From assembly GCA_019744815.1 (NCBI GenBank), contig JAIEUA010000001.1:1-64000 (forward strand): DNA of 64,000 nt, read 5' to 3'. The number at the start of each line of letters is the position of its first letter. Position 1 is the stretch's first letter. Source of the DNA: Phycisphaerales bacterium. GTDB lineage: Bacteria > Planctomycetota > Phycisphaerae > Phycisphaerales > UBA1924. The position numbers were made by a program, and so were the translations under genes. The notes below the pieces were generated by a model. It made no database searches. It had not been told where the DNA came from and worked only from the letters and a program-made list of their open reading frames with translations. Below are positions 1 to 7,038 of the stretch, piece by piece.

Positions 1-80
1 AGGAATGCCGAACAGTTCCCGCCAAAGGTGTCACCCATGTCTCCGAACAGCGCCACCCATGTCTCCGGTCTGTACACTTC
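1..80. repeat. Short direct repeat at left edge, possible IS-end remnant
   Basis: The 13-mer ACCCATGTCTCCG occurs twice about 20 bp apart, the second time running into GGTCTGTACAC. Subterminal repeats of this kind are seen at ends of integrase-type insertion sequences in high-GC bacteria, but no transposase lies in the window, so this may be the end of an element to the left or a degraded copy. Low confidence. Confidence 0.3.
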
Positions 81-115
81 GCGGGGCGGGGAGGCGCGGC
101 GGGCGCGGATGAGCC

Positions 116-790
116 TCAGCTCGGCACGCCGTGGTGGTTGGTGACGATGAGATGCGCGCGAGTGCGATACGTCTCTTCGTACCGCGCAAACGTCGGCTCG
201 GCGACGCCGTGGAAGAACTGCCGCGCGACCTCGATGCCCCAGCCGCGTTGACCCGTTGCTTCGAGATGCTCCCAGCGTTGCCAGCGGACGGCAGAGGCTG
301 CCTCGACGAAGATGCCGAAGTCGATGTGGCCGAGCAAGGCGTCGTGCAGGGCGTGGATGCCCTCGACGACGATGAGGCCGCCGGAGGCTTCAGGCGGCGC
401 GACTTCGCGCTCGCCGATGCGGCTGTGGGTCTGGAACGACCACGACGGCACGCGGGTGACGCGGCCGTCGCGGAGCGACGCGAGATCGGCGATCAGGCGA
501 TTGTGATCGGCGAAGCGCGGATCGTCGCGGTCCTCGTAGGCGAGGGTGTCATAGTTGGGCAGGTAGTCGTCGGTGCTGAGGACGCAGGGGGAGAGCAGCT
601 TGGCGAGGTGGGACTTGCCGGATCCAACGGGGCCGGTGATGGCGACAACGCTGGTGCCGCGGCCTTGGACGAGCTCGCGCACCGCGAGCGTCGCCTGTTC
701 AAGGGGGACCTGGCGGGGCTGGGAGCGCGGCGTCGGCACGCGGAAGGCTACGGCGGGAGGAGGTGGATGGGGAAGAAGGCATCGAGGCAA
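116..790 (-). CDS. Uridine kinase-like P-loop NTPase
   Basis: A 224-residue cytosolic protein of the uridine kinase / phosphoribulokinase-like P-loop family. The Walker A motif GPVGSGKS is at about residues 53-60, followed by a strand ending STDDYLPNY (72-80), which fits the nucleoside-binding 'D-D-Y/F' element of uridine kinases, and VVEGIHAL at 141-148, the usual second strand with an acidic residue. It likely phosphorylates a nucleoside or related small molecule. It is divergent from a CNT nucleoside transporter 52 bp away, consistent with uptake plus phosphorylation in salvage. The start is uncertain: the frame opens at a TTG at 790, and a GTG at 739 would trim the proline-rich leader. 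The exact substrate cannot be read from the sequence. Confidence 0.8.
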   Translation of the reverse strand: MPRCLLPHPPPPAVAFRVPTPRSQPRQVPLEQATLAVRELVQGRGTSVVAITGPVGSGKSHLAKLLSPCVLSTDDYLPNYDTLAYEDRDDPRFADHNRLIADLASLRDGRVTRVPSWSFQTHSRIGEREVAPPEASGGLIVVEGIHALHDALLGHIDFGIFVEAASAVRWQRWEHLEATGQRGWGIEVARQFFHGVAEPTFARYEETYRTRAHLIVTNHHGVPS

Positions 791-842
791 CAGGCATCAA
801 GGCATCAAGTCAAAGCATCCGGTGTTGTGGTAGGGTGGCGGG

Positions 843-2147
843 ATGCTGCAACTGCAAGGGATCGTCGGCGTCGCGCTTTTGATGGTGATCGGAATCGCGC
901 TGTCGTCGAACCGTTCCAAGATCGACTGGCGGATCGTGATCGCGGGCATTGTGCTGCAGGTCGTGCTGGCGTTCGCGGTGCTGAAGTTCCCGCCCGTCGT
1001 GTCGCTGTTCGACGGGATCGCGGCGGGCGTCACCCGGGTCATCTCGTTCGCGGATGCGGGGATCGCGTTCCTGTTCGGCAGCGTGGCGAACCCCGGCGGG
1101 GCGTGGGGGTTCATCTTCGTGGTGCGGGTCTTGCCCGTGATCATCTTCTTCGCGTCGCTGATGAGCGTCTTGTATCACCTGGGCGTGATGCAGGTGGTGG
1201 TGGCGAGCGTCGCGTGGGTGCTGCGCCGGAGCCTTGGGATCACCGGCGCCGAGGCGTTGTCGGCGAGCGCGAACATCTTCGTGGGGCAGACCGAGGCCCC
1301 GCTGACCGTGAGGCCGTACATCGCGGGGATGACGCGCTCGCAGATCATGTGCATCATGGTCGGGGGCTTCGCGACGATCGCGGGGAGCGTGATGGCGGCG
1401 TACATCGGGATGCTGGGCGGCGCGTACGCGAAGATCATGAGCGTCCCGCTGGCCGACGGGAGCCAGTTGTTCGCGAAGCACCTGCTGACGGCGAGCCTGA
1501 TGAGCGCCCCGGCCGGGATCGTCTTCGCCAAGATCATGGTCCCCGAAACCGAGACACCCCGGCCCGAGTCCGTGGACGCCCTCATGAGCGACGAGAAGCC
1601 GGCGCGGAATCTGGTGGACGCGGCGGCGCTCGGCGCGTCCGACGGGTTGAAGCTCGCGCTGAACGTGGCGGCGATGCTGGTGGCGTTCGTGGCGCTCCTG
1701 TCGATGATCGACTGGTGCATCGGCACGATCTGCGGGCTCAAAGCCATCGCGCCGGTGTTCGCCGCCATGGGCATCTCGGACCCGACGCTCGCGTCCATCA
1801 TGGGCTGGGCCCTGTCGCCGGTGGCGTGGTCGATGGGCATCCCCTGGTCCGAGTCGCAGCAGGTCGGCGGGTTGCTCGGCACGCAGGTGATCGCGACCGA
1901 GTTCGTCGCCTACACCAAGCTCACCGCGGCCATGGAGACCGGCACACTCTCCCCCCGCAGCGCTCAGATCGTCACCTACGCGCTCTGCGGCTTCGCCAAC
2001 GTGGCGTCGATCGGGATCCAGATCGGCGGGCTGTCGGCCCTGGCACCCGAACGCCGGAGCGACCTCGCATCACTCGCGCCCCGAGCGATGGTGGCGGGCG
2101 CCCTGGCGTGCTGGATGACCGGGGCCATCGCCAGCTTGTTCATATAA
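843..2147 (+). CDS. Concentrative nucleoside transporter (CNT/NupC family)
   Basis: A 434-residue polytopic inner-membrane protein with roughly nine to ten hydrophobic segments. It shows hallmarks of the CNT family: a gate-like run VFVVRVLPVIIFFASLMSVLY near residues 98-118, then SASANIFVGQTEAPLTVRPY near 140-159, where the G-Q-T-E-A-P motif is the nucleoside/Na+ binding signature, and later a second pseudo-repeat and SLLGTQ-like helix (GGLLGTQVIATEFVAY). CNT proteins import nucleosides by cation symport. The length matches the bacterial family (about 400-430). The ATG at 843 follows GTAGGGTGGCGGG. It is divergent from a uridine-kinase-like gene, which supports a nucleoside salvage role. Confidence 0.93.
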   Translation: MLQLQGIVGVALLMVIGIALSSNRSKIDWRIVIAGIVLQVVLAFAVLKFPPVVSLFDGIAAGVTRVISFADAGIAFLFGSVANPGGAWGFIFVVRVLPVIIFFASLMSVLYHLGVMQVVVASVAWVLRRSLGITGAEALSASANIFVGQTEAPLTVRPYIAGMTRSQIMCIMVGGFATIAGSVMAAYIGMLGGAYAKIMSVPLADGSQLFAKHLLTASLMSAPAGIVFAKIMVPETETPRPESVDALMSDEKPARNLVDAAALGASDGLKLALNVAAMLVAFVALLSMIDWCIGTICGLKAIAPVFAAMGISDPTLASIMGWALSPVAWSMGIPWSESQQVGGLLGTQVIATEFVAYTKLTAAMETGTLSPRSAQIVTYALCGFANVASIGIQIGGLSALAPERRSDLASLAPRAMVAGALACWMTGAIASLFI

Positions 2148-2277
2148 GGGAAAGGTGCCCGAGCGGTCCGCTAATCCGCCCCCGGAAGGGGCCGTCAGCG
2201 GGGTCCGAAGGCGCTTCTCGAAACCCAGGGCCACGACGGGCGGTACGACAACCGCCGAGCGGGCTTCCCGCTTCTGC

Positions 2278-2283
2278 TACTAT
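2278..2283 (+). promoter_or_regulatory. Possible -10 box (TACTAT) upstream of PDZ gene
   Basis: TACTAT lies 22 bp before the PDZ protein start in an otherwise very GC-rich gap. The same TA(G/C)TAT form precedes genes at 27272 and 46859 in this window. No clear -35 element is visible. Confidence 0.3.
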
Positions 2284-2305
2284 TTTCGGAGCTGCGGAGC
2301 ACTCC

Positions 2306-3571
2306 ATGAGCGGCGACACGATCGATGGACAACGAGGCTGGCGGGTCACGACGGCAACGGCCGCGTGGATGCTGACCGCGCTGGCCGGGATCGCGCCCGG
2401 AGCCCTGGCCGAGCGGGCCGACGATCGGACGTACGCGGTCACCAAAGTCAAAGAGCTCGACAGCGATCTGGTGAAAGTGCGCGAGAACGCCGAGGACGCG
2501 CTGCGGGGCTGGTCTCGGAACCAGACCGACCGGGTCCTATCGCTGATCGAGCCCGCCGCCTCGGCGGAGCAGCGGGACCGATTGCTGTCGCTGGCACGCT
2601 CGGTCTTCGACTCCTCGCCGCGCGGCGCGATGGGCGTGTCGTTCGGCTACGGCGTTCAGCAATTCGGCGGCGTGGACGAGGAAGTCTTTGAGGGTGGCAT
2701 CCCGATCCGCGCCACCACGCCGGGCTTTGACTCCGATCGCGTGCTCAAGGCCGGGGACGTCTTGGTCTCGATCGACGGCGTGCCGGTCCGCACCGTGAGC
2801 GAGGCCCGGATCCAGATCATCTCCCACGACGCCGGTCAGGTGACCCGGGTCGAGGTCGAGCGCGAGGGCAAAGTGCTCCAGCTCTCGCTGCGGCTTGGCA
2901 AATGGAGCGACCTGTGGGGCCGCAACGCCCGCGGGCAAGGCGGAAACGATGTCACGCCCGCGCAGATGGATGGTGCCTTCCGGGCCCGTCTCGCGCGGGT
3001 GAACCCGGGGCTGCTCGCGCTCGACACCAGGCCGACGCTCCGCCCCGTGCCCGGCGCCTTGGCGTGGGCCGAGGGAGAACGCCTCGCCGACGATCCGCTG
3101 GAGAAAGTCGTGCTGCTGCCCGAGACCGGGAATCTGCGGCTGGGGCCGGGGATCGGCCCGGGATTGGGTGAGAACCGGCGGCAGGTCACCCGCATCGGCA
3201 TCGACGGAAGGCCCCAGCGGGTGGAGCTGGACAGCAACGGCAACGCCACCGTCGCGGATCTCCGCGGCAGCGGCGGGCCCCGCGACAAGGTGACCACGCC
3301 CCCGGGCGATGCGGAGCTGCGGACCTCGCGGGCGCAGGTCCGCCGCGGAAACCTCAACCCCGAGATGCTCGACGACATCCGCCTCCTGCAGCTGCAGCGC
3401 TCGGCCCTCGAGCAGCAGGCGAATCTCTGGCGCGAGCAGCTCAAGGACCGGCGCCTCGACGCCGAGATCCGCCGCGGCATGCAGCTGATGCTCGACAAGA
3501 TCGAGGGCGATATCGCGGCCCTCGACGCCCAGATCGATCGGATGCAGCGGCGCGGCAACCGGAATCCATAA
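2306..3571 (+). CDS. Secreted/membrane-anchored PDZ-domain protein
   Basis: A 421-residue protein with an N-terminal hydrophobic segment at about 14-36 that may be a signal peptide. A PDZ domain spans about 108-198 (MGVSFGYGVQQFGG, then LKAGDVLVSIDGVPV at 147-161, the typical carboxylate-binding and GD-x-I-x-x-I/V-G motif). The C-terminal 60 residues are charged and predicted coiled coil (LQLQRSALEQQANLWREQL, then DKIEGDIAALDAQIDRMQ). No protease catalytic domain is seen, so it is not a complete DegP/Tail-specific protease; it probably acts as a periplasmic adaptor or scaffold. A much longer open frame extends upstream of this start but is a shadow of the transporter; the ATG at 2306 is chosen because the signal peptide begins there. 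Confidence 0.75.
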   Translation: MSGDTIDGQRGWRVTTATAAWMLTALAGIAPGALAERADDRTYAVTKVKELDSDLVKVRENAEDALRGWSRNQTDRVLSLIEPAASAEQRDRLLSLARSVFDSSPRGAMGVSFGYGVQQFGGVDEEVFEGGIPIRATTPGFDSDRVLKAGDVLVSIDGVPVRTVSEARIQIISHDAGQVTRVEVEREGKVLQLSLRLGKWSDLWGRNARGQGGNDVTPAQMDGAFRARLARVNPGLLALDTRPTLRPVPGALAWAEGERLADDPLEKVVLLPETGNLRLGPGIGPGLGENRRQVTRIGIDGRPQRVELDSNGNATVADLRGSGGPRDKVTTPPGDAELRTSRAQVRRGNLNPEMLDDIRLLQLQRSALEQQANLWREQLKDRRLDAEIRRGMQLMLDKIEGDIAALDAQIDRMQRRGNRNP

Positions 3572-3596
3572 CGAACCCCACGCGCGAGCGCGGAGC
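3569..3596. repeat. Palindromic repeat family B copy (degenerate)
   Basis: AACGAACCCCACGCGCGAGC begins at the stop codon of the PDZ gene. It matches the better-paired copies at 14183-14216 and 59030-59064, whose core is CCCCACGC-GCGA-GCGTGGGG. Confidence 0.7.
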
Positions 3597-3705
3597 GACT
3601 GATGTGTTGGTGAGGCCCCTGGCCGAAGGCGACGCGATCGTTTCTAGGCGCGGCGGCGACTGCTCGCACAACCGGGCCTTCGCGGGGCGAAGGGCTCGGT
3701 ATGCA

Positions 3706-5949
3706 TCACACGCTCGGCCGCTTGTTCGTGGTCGCGGCGGTGAACTCCGACCAGCGTGCCTCGTCCAGCACCTGATCGATCTGCGAACCCATCTCAAAGT
3801 CGGTCTTGGCCTTGGCCAGGCGGCTCCACAGCAGCGAACCCAAGCCCAGCGTGAGCAGCGTGGACGCCCCCAGCAGCATGCCGGCGTGCATCAGACGGGT
3901 GTCGTTCACCGGGCGGTCGCCGGCGACCGCGGGGGACTTGATCAGCGTGACTGCGCCGTCGGCGCGACGCTCGCGGTTGGCGTTGGCGTCGCTCGCCAGC
4001 GCGGTGGCGATGATGTCGAGTGAGCGTGCGGCCCGGTCGCGGCCCTCGGCCCGGGTCTCAAGCTTGATCGAGCCCGGCGATGGTGATTCGTGGCTGAAGC
4101 TGGTCGTGAGGAAGGTCTTCATGGCCCCGCCGCTCGCGAGCTTGTCGTACCCGCGCTGCCGCATGCGGTCGGCGACCAGGTCGATGAAGCGCGGATCGGC
4201 GAGGGTCTCCTCGAGCGAGCGCTTCCACTCGTCCATCTCCGCATCCGAAAGCTCGCGCCCGCGGCCGTCGGCGATCAGCTCGGTGGACGCGGCGAAGGTG
4301 CCGGGCAGGATCTGATTCACCGCGGCCCAGGAGAGCGCGGAGAGCGTGCCCAAGATCAGCACAAAGTAGAGCGTGAGCGCCGCCGCCTTCTTGGCGGAGG
4401 CCTGACGCTGCACCCGGGCGGCGGCCGCCTCGACCTGACGCTTGGCGGCGAGCACCTCGGCCCGCTGGCCCAGCACCTGCTCGCACTGCTCGAACCGCTT
4501 GGCCAGCACCTCGCTGGCACGGCGCACCTTGTCGACTTGCTCCCGCAGGATCCCGCGGTAGCGGGTGAGCCGCTTGCGACGCAGCGATGACATCGAGCCG
4601 GTGGCTTGTCCCCCGCCCCGGCTGCCACCCGCGCCGCCGGACTTCGCCGCGTTCAGCCGCTCGATCGTGTGCTGCTGCTTGGCCTGCAGCGTCTTGGCCG
4701 CAGCGAGCTCCTTCTCGAGAGCCGCGGCCTTCTCCTCGGCCTCGCGCACCTTGGCGGCGGCGTCGGCGATCTGCTTCAGCGTTTCCTCCGACCCCGCGAC
4801 GGCGCTCGCCCGGGCCTCGCGTTCCGCGGCCAGGCACCGGCGCAGCTCTGCGAGCGACGACTCGATCTCGTCCGCGCCCGCGCCCTCGCGTTGGATGCGG
4901 TCCATCAGCGTGTGCACGTGCGAGCGTTCAACGCTCAAAAGCTGCTCGTACTCGCTCAGCACCTCTTCCTGGGCCGCGCAGCGACGCACCACGGACTCAA
5001 GGTCCTTGCGCATCTGCTCCGCGGCGTCGGACTCGGCCTGCAAACGCTGCTTCAGGTCGGCGCGCTCCCGGTCGGCCTGCTCGCGGGCCTGCTGTTCGGC
5101 GGCGGCATCGCGATCGCCCAGAGCCGCCTGCTTGGCGGCCAGCTCGGCGTCGCGGACGCGCAGTTCTTCCTCGCGGGCCTTGATCGCGTCGGCCGCCTGG
5201 AGCACCTTGGCCCGATCCGCTTGGAGCGCGGCCTGCCCCTCGTCCAGCTCCTTCTGCAGCGCGTTCAACTCCGCCGCGAACGACTCCAGCTCGCCGGCCA
5301 CCGTCTTGGCCCGCTCCGACTCGCTCTTGATCTTGTCGCCCTCGGCGAGCGCCCGCTGACCCTGCGCCTTGGTCTCGTCGGCCTCGGCCTTCAGCCGCTC
5401 GGCCTCGGACTTCACCTGCTCGGCGTGCGCCCGGGTCGTCTCGGCCTGGGCCTTGACCTTCTCGGCCTCGGCTCGGGCCTTCTCGATCTCTTCCTTCGCC
5501 CGGGCCGCGATCGCGCGGGCGTTCTCTTCCAGCTCAGCCTGCTTGGCCTCGACCAGCGACTTCTGGGCGGCGACCTGCTTCTCCAGCTCGGCCTGCTTGG
5601 CTTCCAGGGCCTTGGTTTTCGAATCCAGCGACTCGCGCTCGCGCTTCGCCTCGGCCAGCTCCGCCTTGGTCTTCTCGCGCAGGGCCGCGAGCTCGGCCGC
5701 GGTTTCCTTCGTCTTGGCGGCCTCGGCCTCGAGCGCGGCCTGGAGCGACGCGAGCTCGGTCTGACGCTGGTTGATGACGCCCTGCGCCTCGGCCAGACGC
5801 CCCTCCAGCTCCCGCCGTTCTTCGTACAGCTTCTTCAGGCCCTGCAGGCCCTTCTCGACATCGCTGAGCGCGGACAAGGGATCGAACCCGGCGCGCTGGG
5901 TGTCGCTGGGCTGGGCCTTGGCGGCGCTGGTGGTGTCGTGCTGGCTCAT
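3706..5949 (-). CDS. Long coiled-coil protein with two C-terminal membrane segments (Wzz-like topology)
   Basis: About 747 residues. Residues roughly 20-500 are an almost unbroken alanine/glutamate/lysine-rich coiled coil, with a glycine/serine break (GGAGGSRGGGQ) near 450. A transmembrane helix is at about 524-545 and a second at about 687-712, enclosing about 140 residues that would be periplasmic, ending with a short cytoplasmic tail. Two helices flanking a periplasmic domain is the topology of polysaccharide co-polymerases (Wzz/GumC), but here the huge coiled coil precedes the first helix, and no Wzz sequence motif is certain. No kinase domain is present. It may organise an envelope or glycan-export complex. 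Start chosen at ATG 5949 because GAGG lies 5 bases upstream; a GTG at 6000 lacks such a site. Confidence 0.6.
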   Translation of the reverse strand: MSQHDTTSAAKAQPSDTQRAGFDPLSALSDVEKGLQGLKKLYEERRELEGRLAEAQGVINQRQTELASLQAALEAEAAKTKETAAELAALREKTKAELAEAKRERESLDSKTKALEAKQAELEKQVAAQKSLVEAKQAELEENARAIAARAKEEIEKARAEAEKVKAQAETTRAHAEQVKSEAERLKAEADETKAQGQRALAEGDKIKSESERAKTVAGELESFAAELNALQKELDEGQAALQADRAKVLQAADAIKAREEELRVRDAELAAKQAALGDRDAAAEQQAREQADRERADLKQRLQAESDAAEQMRKDLESVVRRCAAQEEVLSEYEQLLSVERSHVHTLMDRIQREGAGADEIESSLAELRRCLAAEREARASAVAGSEETLKQIADAAAKVREAEEKAAALEKELAAAKTLQAKQQHTIERLNAAKSGGAGGSRGGGQATGSMSSLRRKRLTRYRGILREQVDKVRRASEVLAKRFEQCEQVLGQRAEVLAAKRQVEAAAARVQRQASAKKAAALTLYFVLILGTLSALSWAAVNQILPGTFAASTELIADGRGRELSDAEMDEWKRSLEETLADPRFIDLVADRMRQRGYDKLASGGAMKTFLTTSFSHESPSPGSIKLETRAEGRDRAARSLDIIATALASDANANRERRADGAVTLIKSPAVAGDRPVNDTRLMHAGMLLGASTLLTLGLGSLLWSRLAKAKTDFEMGSQIDQVLDEARWSEFTAATTNKRPSV

Positions 5950-6090
5950 CTCGGCCTCGTGGTTCCTGGTCGCGCTCTTCGGACGTGCGCTTATCGGCAC
6001 TCCGAGGGGGCGACTGAACCGAGGCGGGCGAGATCGATTCGATCTCTCGGACCCTGGTTATTGAGACGTCCGTGACGCTCCATCCGGTTA

Positions 6091-6127
6091 CTCAATGGGG
6101 CCACTCAATCGGGCCACTCAATCGGGC
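6091..6127. repeat. Short tandem repeat (CCACTCAATCGGG)
   Basis: Three near-identical 12-13 base units (ACTCAATGGGGCC, then two CACTCAATCGGGC) lie head to tail across the 3' end and stop codon of the small membrane gene 6118-6690. Unit-number change here would alter that protein's last few residues. Confidence 0.7.
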
Positions 6128-6690
6128 TTGCCGGGTTCCATCACCACCCAGTCGCTGGCGTTCCGGGTCTCGTGCAGGTGCAGCACCTCGTTGGCGAGGG
6201 TGGTGACCTGATCGTTGTAGCGGAACCAGTGCACGCACAACGCGGCCAGGATGGCGCAGCAGATGACCGCCCCCACTTCCGCGACCGCGTGCCGGCGGAT
6301 CCGCCAGAGGATGAAGACGCCGCAGGCGACGGTGGCGGATTTCCAGAGGATGATCGAGCAGACCCCGCCGTAGAGCATCAGGAAGCGGGCGATCGGATTG
6401 ACCTCGGTCATCCCGACGCTGGTCACGTAGAACAGCGTCATTTTCAGGTCCGCGACGCTCATGAGCACGATCGCCAGGGCGTAGCAGAAGAAGCGGATGT
6501 CGCGCCGGTTCCAGTGGTGCCGGTGGCACCAGCCGCGGAAGCAGGCGAAGAGGCCCGATGGCGTGAGCGGGCCGGAAAGCCGGCCGTGGGGATGAGCGAG
6601 GGCGTCGTGCGGCGCCGGGGCGTGGAGGGCATCGGGAGTGCTCGCTTCGAAGGGCAGAACGCCCTCCGAGGCTTGCGGTGCACGCGCCAT
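6118..6690 (-). CDS. DUF5658-like small membrane protein
   Basis: A 190-residue protein. After a disordered, proline-rich first 50 residues come three to four hydrophobic helices: FFCYALAIVLMSVADLKMTLFYV, then ICSIILWKSATVACGVFIL, then AVICCAILAALCVHWF. The combination of an Asp in helix 1, 'G-x-x-E-x-N-P' in the loop (VGMTEVNPIARFLM) and a Lys in the next helix (WKSA) is the pattern of the DUF5658 membrane family, common in planctomycetes and archaea, of unknown function. The start is the ATG at 6690; the long non-conserved leader suggests the true start could be further in. Confidence 0.65.
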   Translation of the reverse strand: MARAPQASEGVLPFEASTPDALHAPAPHDALAHPHGRLSGPLTPSGLFACFRGWCHRHHWNRRDIRFFCYALAIVLMSVADLKMTLFYVTSVGMTEVNPIARFLMLYGGVCSIILWKSATVACGVFILWRIRRHAVAEVGAVICCAILAALCVHWFRYNDQVTTLANEVLHLHETRNASDWVVMEPGKPD

Positions 6691-7038
6691 GGTTTGTGCC
6701 GGATCGACCGGTCACGCGGGCGGCTGAAGCGCGATGTCAAGCCAGCCCCGTAGACTTCACAAACCGGGGGGCGGGCTGAGACGAACAATCTGTCTGGAAG
6801 GGCTTGTGTGTCCACGACTTAGGCCTCCCGACCGGTTCTCGGTCGGGAAGACGAAGAGGTCTCAACCAAGAGGCACCGGGACTTCGAGCGTGAGATTTGG
6901 TCGAGACAAAAGGCAACGAAACCGAACGCTGGCTCGCTTCACCTGTATCTAGTCTTGCTGTCTCTCGTCTTGCTGTCTCTGTCTTGCGGTCTCTCTCTGC
7001 GTCTCTGTGCCTCTGTGGTGAATTCCCCGGATCGACTG
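6691..7038. other. Gene-free stretch with a hairpin and the tail of a repeat
   Basis: Between the DUF5658 gene and the propeller gene. It holds a 9-bp hairpin (TCCCGACCG / CGGTCGGGA, about 6827-6850) without a T-run, a purine-rich tract, and from about 6958 pyrimidine-rich TCTC/CTGTCTCTG sequence that ends CTCTGTGCCTCTGTGGTGAA, a copy of repeat family A. No ncRNA family was recognised. Confidence 0.5.
6958..7023. repeat. Repeat family A copy (CTCTGTGCCTCTGTGGTGAA type)
   Basis: A run of CTCTG/TCTCTG-phased sequence ending in CTCTGTGCCTCTGTGGTGAA. The same ending occurs at 43467-43490 and relatives at 14938-15115, 30930-31080 and 37783-38050. It is read open in the frame of the downstream gene. 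Confidence 0.75.

Noticed and set aside
2153..2250. GGAAAGGTGCCCGAGCGGTC looks like the 5' half of a tRNA-Ser gene, with GTCCGAAGGCGCTTCTCG following.
   Set aside because: No acceptor 3' strand complementary to GGAAAGG, no anticodon stem and no T-arm GGTTCGAATCC are present within 100 bp. At best a degraded fragment.
131..2300. A long open frame running into the PDZ gene from far upstream.
   Set aside because: It is the antisense and out-of-frame shadow of the kinase and transporter genes; high GC leaves many such frames open. The PDZ signal peptide starts at 2306.
4606..6075. A 489-residue leucine-rich frame opposite the coiled-coil gene.
   Set aside because: Leucine/glycine-only composition is what results from reading Ala/Glu/Lys codons on the opposite strand. 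The coiled-coil frame has a start, ribosome site and membrane helices.
6827..6850. Hairpin TCCCGACCG/CGGTCGGGA as an intrinsic terminator.
   Set aside because: No T-run on either side and not positioned at a gene end; kept only as part of the gap description.
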